Assembly: GCF_914271485.1 (NCBI RefSeq)
Contig: NZ_CAJZAG010000014.1
Span: 110,912 to 174,911 of the forward strand
Direction: 5' to 3'
Length of the DNA stretch: 64,000 bases
Source: Cupriavidus pampae
GTDB lineage: Bacteria; Pseudomonadota; Gammaproteobacteria; Burkholderiales; Burkholderiaceae
Positions within the stretch are counted from its first letter, which is position 1. Each line of letters begins with the position of its first letter. The notes below the pieces were generated by a model, which was not told the DNA's origin, did not search any database, and was given only the letters and a program-made list of their open reading frames with translations. The position numbers and the translations under genes were made by a program. This document shows positions 8,563 through 17,200 of the stretch, one piece after another.

Positions 8563-9029
8563 TGCAGTGCGCTGCCCTTCGTACCCGCCAACATTGCACG
8601 ATCCCGTCTGGCGCGGCGTGCGCGCAGGTCTTCCCAAACGATCAGCAGGAACGCGCCGCACAAGCCCAGGTGCTCGTAGAACGCGTTCATCAGCATAAAG
8701 CGCGCCTCGGGCGGCGCATCCCAGTAACGGTTGGCCATCAGCGTCGCGGCAAGCGTGAACGCGGCGAGCGCCAGTGCCGCCAGCCAGCGCCATACACCCA
8801 GCACGATCATGGCCGGTGCCACCAGTTCGAGCGCGATGACGGCGATCGCGGCAGGCTCGGCCGGCGCGATGCCGAAGTGCTGCATCTCGGCCACCGCGCC
8901 GCCGAAGTCGAATAGCTTGACGAGGCCGCCCTGCAGGTAGGCCGCGCAGATCAGCAGCAGCGCGAGCGTGCGCAGCCAGTGCGGCGGCGCCTGCACGGCG
9001 GTGTCAGCCGTGGAATGAGCGCCGCGCAT
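8559..9029 (-). CDS. DoxX family membrane protein
   Basis: 156 residues with four predicted transmembrane helices: LRTLALLLICAAYLQGGLVKLFDF, AAIAVIALELVAPAMIVLG, WLAALALAAFTLAATLMA and EHLGLCGAFLLIVW. The first-helix signature GGLVKLFDF...AEMQHFG is typical of DoxX/DoxD-like proteins. The start chosen is the ATG at 9029, which shares its A with the stop codon of the amidohydrolase gene (TGATG). The protein sits in the inner membrane. Its biochemical role in this family is not settled; in this operon it accompanies an exported amidohydrolase and a porin. Confidence 0.82.
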   Translation of the reverse strand: MRGAHSTADTAVQAPPHWLRTLALLLICAAYLQGGLVKLFDFGGAVAEMQHFGIAPAEPAAIAVIALELVAPAMIVLGVWRWLAALALAAFTLAATLMANRYWDAPPEARFMLMNAFYEHLGLCGAFLLIVWEDLRARRARRDRAMLAGTKGSALQ

Positions 9030-10969
9030 CAGAACGCCCAGCACGAGCAGCCGAGCGCGCCCCAGAAGGTGCTCTCGTCGCTGGCCGGCACGCTCGAGGT
9101 CCAGGCGCGCGCATGCGCATGGCCATGCACGCCGCACGACGACGCGCAGCCGCAGGCCGTGTTCATGGCCAATTGCCTGGCCTGTGCGGTCGGGCGCGGC
9201 TGGTACTTGCTGCCGTGGCGGGCCGGCGACCAGTCGGGCATCGCTGGGGGGAGTGAGGGCGAGTACTGGTCGAACTCGTTATCGCCATATACCACCTTGC
9301 CACCGAGCACGGTCATCACCGATGTGATGTCCTGGATGTCGTCACCGGGCACCGCGAAGTAATCGGCCGACAGCACTGCGAGGTCAGCGAGCTGGCCGAC
9401 CGCGATGCGGCCTTTCTTGCCTTCTTCCGAGGAGAACCACGTATTGGCTTCGGTCCACAGCCGCAGCGCGGTCTCGCGGTCGAGCAGGTTCGCCTGCGGA
9501 TACATCGACATGCCGCCCACGGTCTTGCCCGTGGTGAGCCAGTACAGCGACACCCATGGGTTGTAGGAAGCCACACGCGTGGCGTCGGTCCCCGCGCCCA
9601 CCTTGACGCCGCGCTCGAGCATCTTCTTTACCGGCGGCGTGGCTTCGGCGGCCTTCGAGCCATAACGCTCGACGAAGTATTCGCCCTGATAGGCCATGCG
9701 GTGCTGGACGGCGATGCCGCCGCCGAGCGCCGCGATGCGGTCGATATTGCGGTCCGTAATCGTTTCCGCATGATCGAAGAACCAGTTCAGGCCAGTGAAC
9801 GGGATGTCCTTGGCGACCTTCTCGTACACGTCCAGCGCGCGCGAAATGGTTTCGTCGTAGGTCGCGTGCAGGCGCCACGGCCAGCGCTTCTCGGCCAGCA
9901 GACGGATCACGGGTTCGAGGTCGGCTTCCATCGAAGGCGCCATATCGGGCCGCTCGACGCGGAAGTCCTCGAAGTCGGCCGCGGTGTAGACCAGCATCTC
10001 GCCCGCGCCATTGTGGCGATAGAGGTCGTCGCCCTGGCCCGGCCTGACGGTCGAGGTCCAGGTCTTGAAGTCGCTGAGTTCTTCCTTCGGCTTCTGCGTG
10101 AACAGGTTGTACGCGAGCCGAATCGTGAGCTGACCTTCCTTATGCAGCTCCTCGATGATGTTGTAGTCCTCGGGGTAATTCTGATAGCCACCGCCCGCGT
10201 CGATCACGCCGGTCACGCCCAGGCGGTTCACTTCGCGCATGAAATGGCGCGTGGAATTCTTCTGGTACTCGGCCGGCAGCTTCGGGCCCTTGGCCAGCGT
10301 CGCGTAGAGAATCGTAGCGTTGGGCTTGGCCAGCAGCAGACCGGTCGGATTGCCACTGGCGTCGTGCACGATCTCGCCGCCAGGCGGATGAGGCGTGTCG
10401 CGGTTGTAGCCCACCGCGCGCAGTGCCGCGCCGTTGAGAATCGCGCGGTCGTACAGATGGAGGATGAACACTGGCGTGTCGGGCGCCACGGCATTGAGTT
10501 CCTCGATCGTCGGCAGGCGCTTCTCCGCGAACTGGTGCTCGGTAAAGCCACCGACCACGCGCACCCATTGCGGCGCGGGTGTGCGGTCCACCTGCGCCTT
10601 GAGCATGCGCATCGCATCGGCCAGCGAACGCACGCCATCCCAGCGCAACTCCATGTTGTAGTTGAGGCCGCCACGGATGATGTGCATGTGGCTGTCGATC
10701 AGCCCCGGAATCGCGCGGCGGCCGTTGAGGTCGATCACGCGTGTCTGCGGTGCCGCCAGTTTCATGACCTCGTCGCGCGTGCCCACGGCCACGAAGCGCC
10801 CGTCGTGGATCGCGACCGCGTCCGCTTGCGGGCGCGTGCGGTCGAGCGTGGTGAACTTCCCGTTGACGAGGATGAGGTCTGGCGTCTGGGGCGAGGACAT
10901 GGCGAAAATCTCCGAAGAGGCCGCCGCACCGAGCGCGGCAGCCGAAGCAAGAAACTGGCGACGACGCAT
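9029..10969 (-). CDS. Tat-exported amidohydrolase, YtcJ-like (amidohydrolase 3 family)
   Basis: 646 residues. The N-terminus MRRRQFLASAAALGAAASSE is a twin-arginine signal peptide. It is followed by the family pattern: PDLILVNGKFTTLDRTRPQADAVAI, a metal-binding GLIDSHMHI motif, then NWFFDHAETIT, GAGTDATR, and a C-terminal return to the beta-sandwich (IAVGQLADLAVLSADYF). Such enzymes hydrolyse amide- or imine-type bonds, often with metal; the substrate is unknown. The start at 10969 overlaps the stop of the upstream YcaC-like gene (TGATG). The C-terminus carries a roughly 50-residue Cys/His-rich tail (CGCASSC, HGHAHAH-like, ending CSCWAF) that is not part of the usual domain. Family membership is confident, function is not. 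Confidence 0.88.
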   Translation of the reverse strand: MRRRQFLASAAALGAAASSEIFAMSSPQTPDLILVNGKFTTLDRTRPQADAVAIHDGRFVAVGTRDEVMKLAAPQTRVIDLNGRRAIPGLIDSHMHIIRGGLNYNMELRWDGVRSLADAMRMLKAQVDRTPAPQWVRVVGGFTEHQFAEKRLPTIEELNAVAPDTPVFILHLYDRAILNGAALRAVGYNRDTPHPPGGEIVHDASGNPTGLLLAKPNATILYATLAKGPKLPAEYQKNSTRHFMREVNRLGVTGVIDAGGGYQNYPEDYNIIEELHKEGQLTIRLAYNLFTQKPKEELSDFKTWTSTVRPGQGDDLYRHNGAGEMLVYTAADFEDFRVERPDMAPSMEADLEPVIRLLAEKRWPWRLHATYDETISRALDVYEKVAKDIPFTGLNWFFDHAETITDRNIDRIAALGGGIAVQHRMAYQGEYFVERYGSKAAEATPPVKKMLERGVKVGAGTDATRVASYNPWVSLYWLTTGKTVGGMSMYPQANLLDRETALRLWTEANTWFSSEEGKKGRIAVGQLADLAVLSADYFAVPGDDIQDITSVMTVLGGKVVYGDNEFDQYSPSLPPAMPDWSPARHGSKYQPRPTAQARQLAMNTACGCASSCGVHGHAHARAWTSSVPASDESTFWGALGCSCWAF

Positions 10970-11667
10970 CAGCGCTCGATGACCGGTGCGTGAACAGGAG
11001 CGAGCGACTCGTGCTGCGTGGCGGTGCGCTGCGCGGCCTTGTGCACCATCGTGTAGGCGTAGTCGACGCCCATGCCATACGCGCCGGAGTGCTCCTTGGC
11101 TACAGCCATCACCGCATCGTAGGTGTCGCGGTTCTTCCAGTCGCGTTGCCACTCCAGCAGCACCTGCTGCCAGGTCACGGGCACCACGCCGGCCTGCACC
11201 ATGCGCTGCATGGCGTAGTCGTGCGCGTCCTTGGTGGTGCCACCCGAGGCATCGGCCACCATATAGATCTCGTAGTCGCCTTCGAGCATCGCGCACAGCG
11301 CGAACGTGGTGTTGCAGACCTCGGTCCACAGACCTGCGACCACGACCTTGCGGCGGCCGTTGGCCTTGAGCGCGTCGCGCACCTTCTGGTCGTCCCACGA
11401 ATTCATCGAGGTGCGCTCCAGTGTCTTGGCATTCGGGAAGACGTCGAGCAGTTCCGGGTAGGTGTAGCCCGAGAACGAATCGCTTTCCACGGTGGTGATC
11501 GTGGTCGGCACATTGAAGATCTTTGCGGCCTTGGCCAGGCCCACCACATTGTTCTTGAGCGTTTGACGATCCATCGACTGCACGCCGAACGCCATCTGCG
11601 GCTGATGGTCGATGATGATCAGCTGGCTGTTATGCGGGGTCAGCACTTCGAGCTTGGGATTGGACAT
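10969..11667 (-). CDS. isochorismatase-family hydrolase, YcaC-like
   Basis: 232 residues. The cysteine-hydrolase fold is shown by IIIDHQPQMAFG with Asp20, the WTEVCN nucleophile motif with Cys118, and ERTSMNSWDD with Arg85 at the position of the third active-site residue in YcaC-like proteins. The segment AMQRMVQAGVVPVTWQQVLLEWQRDW is typical of the YcaC subfamily. These enzymes are cytoplasmic with ill-defined amide or ester substrates. It is the first gene of a four-gene minus-strand operon; the next gene starts inside its stop codon. A conserved 17-bp motif lies about 70 bases upstream (11738-11754), shared with the promoter of the MFS gene at 19356-20993. Confidence 0.88.
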   Translation of the reverse strand: MSNPKLEVLTPHNSQLIIIDHQPQMAFGVQSMDRQTLKNNVVGLAKAAKIFNVPTTITTVESDSFSGYTYPELLDVFPNAKTLERTSMNSWDDQKVRDALKANGRRKVVVAGLWTEVCNTTFALCAMLEGDYEIYMVADASGGTTKDAHDYAMQRMVQAGVVPVTWQQVLLEWQRDWKNRDTYDAVMAVAKEHSGAYGMGVDYAYTMVHKAAQRTATQHESLAPVHAPVIER

Positions 11668-11737
11668 GATGTCACTCCTTGCAGAACGGGTTGGGCAGGA
11701 GACGGAAGACTATGTGCGCGCCCCGGTCGCGACCATC

Positions 11738-11754
11738 CCCTCATCGTATTAGTG
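11738..11754 (-). promoter_or_regulatory. 17-bp motif shared between two promoters (copy A)
   Basis: CCCTCATCGTATTAGTG (plus-strand reading) lies about 70 bases upstream of the YcaC-like hydrolase start. The identical 17 bases occur at 21055-21071, about 60 bases upstream of the MFS gene in the same orientation; with flanks the match extends to 21 of 22. It contains GTATTAG, also the right half of the palindrome at 7333-7348. Confidence 0.6.
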
Positions 11755-11913
11755 CCCTCGACATCGGCCGTGCGAGCACACGTTTGTACAAAAACCGCAC
11801 AGCCGTTCTATCGATGCCGCACTGCGGCATGTACATTGCCACCGGGGTCGCGCCAGTCGCGCGATCCAGTCTCATCCGCCGTCTCAGACGGTTGCATAAG
11901 GAAAGGTGCCGCC

Positions 11914-12579
11914 ATGAATTGCTCGAACCGCACGCCCGGGCTTGCACCGCTCGCACCGCTCGCTGTGCTGTCCGCGTCGATCGCGCATGCGATGCGCGAG
12001 CCGCTGACCGCCATCGCGCTCGAGGCCGGTACCGTGCAGCGCCGGTTGCGCGGGGCGTGTGGTGCTGCGAATGCCGGCGCGCTCGAGGACGTGAGCGAAG
12101 GCCTGCGCCGCATTCAGGAGCAGGCCGCGCGCGCGGACGCGCAGATGCGCTGCCTGCATAAGCTGATGCGGATAGAGGACGGCGTGTGGGGAACGGCGCA
12201 CGGCGAATGCTCGACGTTGTTCGCGTTGGATGCGGCCATCCTCGAAGCTGTGGCGCTGGCACGCGTCGCACTCTACGACGCGGGGCTCGACCTGCAGGTG
12301 GAGATCGCACCGGCGCTGGCGCGTGTGGAAGGCGAGCGCGCGCGGGTCCAGCATGCCGTGCTCGGCCTGCTGGCGGAGGCGTTGACCGAACGCGCGGGAC
12401 GCAACGCGCCGGCGGCGACGCTGCGGCTGGCAGTGGGATCCTGCTTGCAGGGCGGCGCGAGTGTCCACCTTGCGCTCGAGAGCACCACCGAGGGCGCCAC
12501 CCAGGGCACCACCGAGGGCACCACAATGCGGCGTGCGCGTCTGCCGATCGTCTCGGTGATTGCACACGCGCATGCATAG
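11914..12579 (+). CDS. degenerate histidine-kinase-like protein (HisKA remnant without ATP-binding G boxes)
   Basis: 221 residues. Residues 18-45 (VLSASIAHAMREPLTAIA) align with the HisKA box of the two large kinases (LASSIAHEVSQPLAAII). The phospho-acceptor His25 is kept but the next residue is Ala instead of the conserved Glu. Further on, GERARVQHAVLGLLAEAL corresponds to the N-box region (GDRVQLQQVVLNLLMNAI) with the essential Asn replaced. No G1/F/G2 boxes follow; the protein ends with TTEG/TTQG repeats (12482-12525). It cannot be an active ATP-dependent kinase. It might be a phosphotransfer (HPt-like) or dimerisation partner, or a decaying gene. A good ribosome site (AAGGAAAGG) precedes the ATG. 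It is divergent from the hydrolase operon and about 33 bases upstream of an AraC gene. Confidence 0.65.
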   Translation: MNCSNRTPGLAPLAPLAVLSASIAHAMREPLTAIALEAGTVQRRLRGACGAANAGALEDVSEGLRRIQEQAARADAQMRCLHKLMRIEDGVWGTAHGECSTLFALDAAILEAVALARVALYDAGLDLQVEIAPALARVEGERARVQHAVLGLLAEALTERAGRNAPAATLRLAVGSCLQGGASVHLALESTTEGATQGTTEGTTMRRARLPIVSVIAHAHA

Positions 12580-12612
12580 ACTCGCCGCATCCTGCTATCC
12601 TCTGGTGGTCTT

Positions 12613-13536
12613 ATGCCGCACGAGCAGATCACCATGCACGCTATTGCCCCTCGCCCCGCGCATGTGGATACATTCGGATGCACGGCCGACCGCCTCAGCG
12701 ACGATCAGGCACTGATCGGCAAGGACGTCCAGTTCTACCGCAAGAGTTCGCTCGGCAAGCGCGCGACGCAGGTCGTCATGCCGGCCACCGATCGTGGCGT
12801 GCTGCTCGGCGTAGCGCTACGCGGCGGACATCGCCGCCGCATTTTCGATGGCCGGCAGGCGCGCACGCACGACTTCGACAACGGCGCGATCTACCTGCGC
12901 AGTCTCGCGGTGGAATACAAGGCCGATCTCTGCAGCGACTTCGATTTCATGCTGGTCGAGATCTCGCGCGCGTTCATCGAGCGCGTGGCCGTGGAACGCG
13001 GTGCCAACACCATAAGCCTGCAACCGATGGCCGGTCATGCCGACCCGGTGCTCGCGCACCTTGCACATGCCATGGTGCCGGTGCTGCAGCACCCCGAGCA
13101 GGCATGTCAGCTGTTCGTCGACCAGTTGAGTCTGGCCATTGGCGCCCATTTGGTGCATCGCTATGGTCCGGGCGCGGCGCTGCCTGAGGATGGCGGCAAG
13201 GCGCTCAGGCGCCTGCCCCAGCGCAGCGTGGAACGCGCCAAGGAAATGCTGGCCGCGCGCATCGACGGCAACCTGTCCGTGGGAGAAGTGGCCGATGCGT
13301 GCCAGCTGTCGCGCAGTCATTTCACGCGTGCGTTTCGGGAATCGACCGGGCAGACGCCACATCAGTGGCTGATCGAACGGCGGCTGGAACGCGCTTACGC
13401 GTTGCTGCGGGACACGGATCTGCCGCTGGCCGAAGTGGCGATGGTGTGCGGCTTTTGCGATCAGAGCCACTTCACGCGCGTGTTCGCGCGCGCCACCGGC
13501 GTTACGCCGGGCGTCTGGCGCCGCGCTGTCGTGTGA
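12613..13536 (+). CDS. AraC family transcriptional regulator
   Basis: 307 residues. The C-terminal ~100 residues hold two helix-turn-helix motifs: LSVGEVADACQLSRSHFTRAFRESTGQTPHQWLIERRLERA and LPLAEVAMVCGFCDQSHFTRVFARATGVTPGVWRR. The N-terminal half is an AraC-type sensing domain without a recognisable ligand signature. A second ATG at 12634 is an alternative start. It lies 33 bases after the degenerate kinase gene on the same strand and is likely co-transcribed with it, convergent with the FixJ-type regulator. The target genes are unknown; the divergent hydrolase/porin operon is a candidate from position alone. Confidence 0.88.
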   Translation: MPHEQITMHAIAPRPAHVDTFGCTADRLSDDQALIGKDVQFYRKSSLGKRATQVVMPATDRGVLLGVALRGGHRRRIFDGRQARTHDFDNGAIYLRSLAVEYKADLCSDFDFMLVEISRAFIERVAVERGANTISLQPMAGHADPVLAHLAHAMVPVLQHPEQACQLFVDQLSLAIGAHLVHRYGPGAALPEDGGKALRRLPQRSVERAKEMLAARIDGNLSVGEVADACQLSRSHFTRAFRESTGQTPHQWLIERRLERAYALLRDTDLPLAEVAMVCGFCDQSHFTRVFARATGVTPGVWRRAVV

Positions 13537-13560
13537 GGGAATGCGATCCGGTGGCCGCGC

Positions 13561-14226
13561 TCAGTCCGGAGCAGCCCTGACAAGACCGAGCGCGCGCGCC
13601 ATCGTGACGAGCTCCGCGAACGTGCGGGCCTGCATCTTCTTCATGGTCTGCGCGCGATAGGTCTTGACCGTCGCCGGGCTGATCTCCAGCGCTTCCGCGA
13701 CTTCCTTGTTCGACAGGCCGCGTGCCAACAGCGTCATGGCATCGCGTTCGCGTGGGGTCAGGCTGGCAAAGCCGATCCGCAGCGCGGCGGTGCGCTCCAG
13801 GTCGGCGCGGCGCTGGCTATCGAGGTGCAGTGCCTCGAACACGGCGTCGAGCAGCTCCTGTTCCCGAAAAGGCTTGGCGATGAAATTGATCGCCCCGCGC
13901 TTCATGGCCATCACGGTCATCGGCACATCGCCGACGCCCGACAGGAACACGATCGGCGTATGGATCCCGTCCTCGCGCAGTTGCGCCTGCAGGTCCATGC
14001 CGCTCAGGCCGTCGAGCGAAATGTCGAGCACGATGCAGCTGGGCCGGTCCGGCATGGGCGCGGCCAGCAGTGCTTCGGCCGTGGTGTGCTGCACCACCTG
14101 CAGGCCGATCGAGGCGAACAGACCCGACACCGCGTCGCGTACAGCGGCGTCGTCGTCCACGACGATGACCACGTAGTCACGTGCGGTGTCTTCGGTCCAG
14201 CCAGAAAATCGGGATGTCACTTCCAT
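13561..14226 (-). CDS. FixJ/NarL-type response regulator
   Basis: 221 residues. Receiver: DDD at 24-26, phospho-acceptor Asp68 in IVLDISLDGLSGMDL, FLSGVGDVP, and FIAKPF. LuxR-type helix-turn-helix at about 150-215: LTPRERDAMTLLARGLSNKEVAEALEISPATVKTYRAQTMKKM. The MTVMAMKRGAINFIAKPFREQELLDAV segment is typical of the FixJ/TodT/StyR branch. It begins 20 bases after the second large hybrid kinase (14246-18184) on the same strand, so it is the obvious phosphorylation target of that kinase and the transcriptional output of the system. Candidate targets are promoters with the GTATTAG-containing motifs described here. Confidence 0.93.
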   Translation of the reverse strand: MEVTSRFSGWTEDTARDYVVIVVDDDAAVRDAVSGLFASIGLQVVQHTTAEALLAAPMPDRPSCIVLDISLDGLSGMDLQAQLREDGIHTPIVFLSGVGDVPMTVMAMKRGAINFIAKPFREQELLDAVFEALHLDSQRRADLERTAALRIGFASLTPRERDAMTLLARGLSNKEVAEALEISPATVKTYRAQTMKKMQARTFAELVTMARALGLVRAAPD

Positions 14227-14245
14227 GATTCGGTACGCAGAAACT

Positions 14246-17200
14246 TCAACTATTCAGTGAATCGGTGTGTAAAACGTCGGGCGTGGGCGGGATAACGAAC
14301 TGGAAGATGGCTCCCGCTGGGTGATTGGGCGATGCCCACAGTCGTCCGGCGTGCGATTCGACAATCGATCGACAGATCGCAAGGCCCATGCCCAGTCCGT
14401 GCTCCTTGGTCGTGTAGAACGCCTCGAACAGTTGCTCCGCCTGCTCCGGGGGCAGGCCGGTGCCCTCGTCGTGTACCGCCACCAGCACACCGCCGGCTTC
14501 CGCGCGCGCGGTGCGCACCAGTACCTCGCGGCGCCGGCGCGATTTGTTGGTGGCCTCGCGGTGATTGGGTCCATGAGCGGCGGCCGTGGCATCGATCGCG
14601 TTCATCAGCAGATTCAATACGACCTGCTGCAACTGCACGCGGTCCCCGGCCACGCGCGGCAGGTCGGTCGCCAGCGTCATGCCGATCGTGCAACCCTGTC
14701 GCATGGCCTCGCCGCGCACCAGTGGCAACGTGTCCTCGATCACCGAATTGAGGTCCACGCACGCCCGCGCCGTGGCCGTCTTCTTGAGCATGGCGCGCAT
14801 GCCCGCGATGACCGCGCTCGCGCGTTCGCTCTGCGTGGCCACTCCGTGCAGCGCGGCCTGTGCCTCGTCGAGGTTCGGCGGCGCGCGGCGCAGCCAGCGC
14901 GTGGCCGCACTTGTGTTGGCAATGATCGCCGCCAGCGGCTGGCTGACTTCATGCGCAATCGACGACGCCAGCGCACTGAGCGTCATCACGCGCGACACAT
15001 GGGCGAGTTCGCACTGTGCCTGCATCAGTGCCGCGTCAGCGCGCCTTCGTTCGTGGTACAGGCGGCTGTTCTCGAGCGCGACGGCGGCCTGCGAGGCGAG
15101 CAGCTTGAGGATGGCGGCACGGGCCGGCACGAACACGCGCGGCGCGAGGCGGTTCTCGACGTACAGCACGCCGACCAGCGTCGCCTGGTTGAACAGCGGC
15201 AGGCATAGCATCGAGCGTGGCCGGTAGCGTTGCACGTAGGGGTCGCTCATGTACGCCGACAGGTTCGGGGCATTGTCGACGCCAACGCTCTCCCCGGAAG
15301 CCAGCACCTGCTCGATCAGCGGCAGGGGCGCGCGATCGGCGGTGATGGCGCATCCCGCGCCGCCCTCCGTGTCGGGGCCGCTCGTGGCACCGGTGTCGGG
15401 CGCGCTGACGATCGTGCCATCGTCGCTGGCCAACGCATCCGCGGCCAGGCGTGGACGACCGTCGCGCATCAGGATCAGCATGCCGCGGGTGGCGCCGGCC
15501 TGTTCCAGCGCGGTGCGCATCAATGTGTCGACCAGCTTGTCGAGGTGGATCTCGCGCGAGATCGCCAGCGATACCTCGAGCACCGTAGCCAGATCCAGAT
15601 GCTCCAGCGGCGCGTCGATGGTGCCCATCAGCGCGGGCCGGTGCTCGTCGTCGGCCAGCCGTGGGTAAAGTGCATCGAGCTGCCACACCTTGCCGTCGGC
15701 ACCCCAATGACGATAGCAGCGGCGCGCTTCCTGCAGGTACATGCGCGCCACCTTCGGCAGCCCGCGCGACAGATAGAAGCGCGCGGCGAGCTCATTGGCC
15801 AGCGCCTGGTTGTGCACCAGCGCGTGGTCGCGCGCGGTGTCGATCGCCACTTCGTAGCGGCGCATCGCCTCGACGTCGCGGCCGTCGAGCCGCGCGATCT
15901 CGGCACCGACCAGCGCGGCGCGGTCGGCAAACGTGGCCGGACAGTGCTCGGCCCAGCGTTCGAGCTGACGGTGATACACAGCGAGCGCCTCGCGCCGCTG
16001 GCGCGCATCGGTCGCGCCCTCGCGCTGGGCCGCGTGCGCGAGCGCGGCATAGAAGCAGTGCTCGGCCTGCTCGAGAAACGACGGGCACGACCACAGCAGC
16101 GGTTCGGCCTGCTCGGCCGCGTGCACGGCGGCGTCTATGTCGCCGGCAAGAAAGCGTGCCTGCAGCCGGCGAATCCAGTACCAGCAGGCCACCAATGCAA
16201 GACCCTTGTCGCCGCTCACGCGTCGCGCGAACGCGTCTTCGTCGAAGCCGCTGCGATCAGATCCCCCCTCATCCGACGAACCCGGTTCATCGAACGAGCC
16301 AAACACGGGCGTCAGGCCGCGCAACGTACGGATCAATTGCAACTGCAGGGCGATGCGATCGGTGGCCAGCCCAAAGCGCGCCTGGCGCGCATAGGCGAGG
16401 CCGGCCTCGGCCTCGGGCTGTACGGTAGCCAGCGCGTCGCCGCTGACCAGCGCGTGCGTGATCAGGTTGTTGTGGATGAACGAGGCATGGGTCACGTCGC
16501 CGAGCCGGCCCATGACATCGACCGCGCGGCGCAGCACGCCGGTGGCCACGGCCAGCGGCTCTCTCCACGGCAACACGTGCGCGCCCACCACCTGATAGAC
16601 GCGCGCCTGCACACTAGGGATGGCATCGCGATCGGCCAGCGCCAGTGCCAGTTGCGCGAACGCGAAGTTTTCGGCGTTACCGGAAGCCGGCTCGAGAATC
16701 ATCGCGAGCCAGGCATAGCCGAGTGCCGAGGTGCCGCCGTTGCCGTGCGTCAGGCTCAGGTTGACCTGACGCAGGATCGCGCGCGTGCGCAGGTGTTCGT
16801 CGGTGTACCACGCGGGGGGCATCAGCGACGTGAGCACCTCCATGGTGCCCAGCGCCACCGGATCGGTCATGCGCGGCAGGTCGAGCAGGTCGGTGACGGG
16901 CCGGTCCCCGAGCGTCTCGCGCAACTGCTCCCGCAGCATGCGGTATTCGCGCTGCACGTCCTCGGCCGACGGGTGCGCGGTCCAGGCGCCCTCGGCCCGC
17001 TCGAGATACTGCACGCCCACGGCCGCCGCGAGGTCGCGCTGGTCGCTGGTCATCAACAGCTCGAGCAATGTGCGCGTGGCGGTGGCCAGCTCGGGCAGAT
17101 CGGCGCGGGCGCAGGCGCCGGCGCCCGCCTCGAGCAACGTGGCAACGCGTCGTTCGGCCTCGGGGATATCGCGCGGGGGCACCGCATGGCGGGCGCGGGT

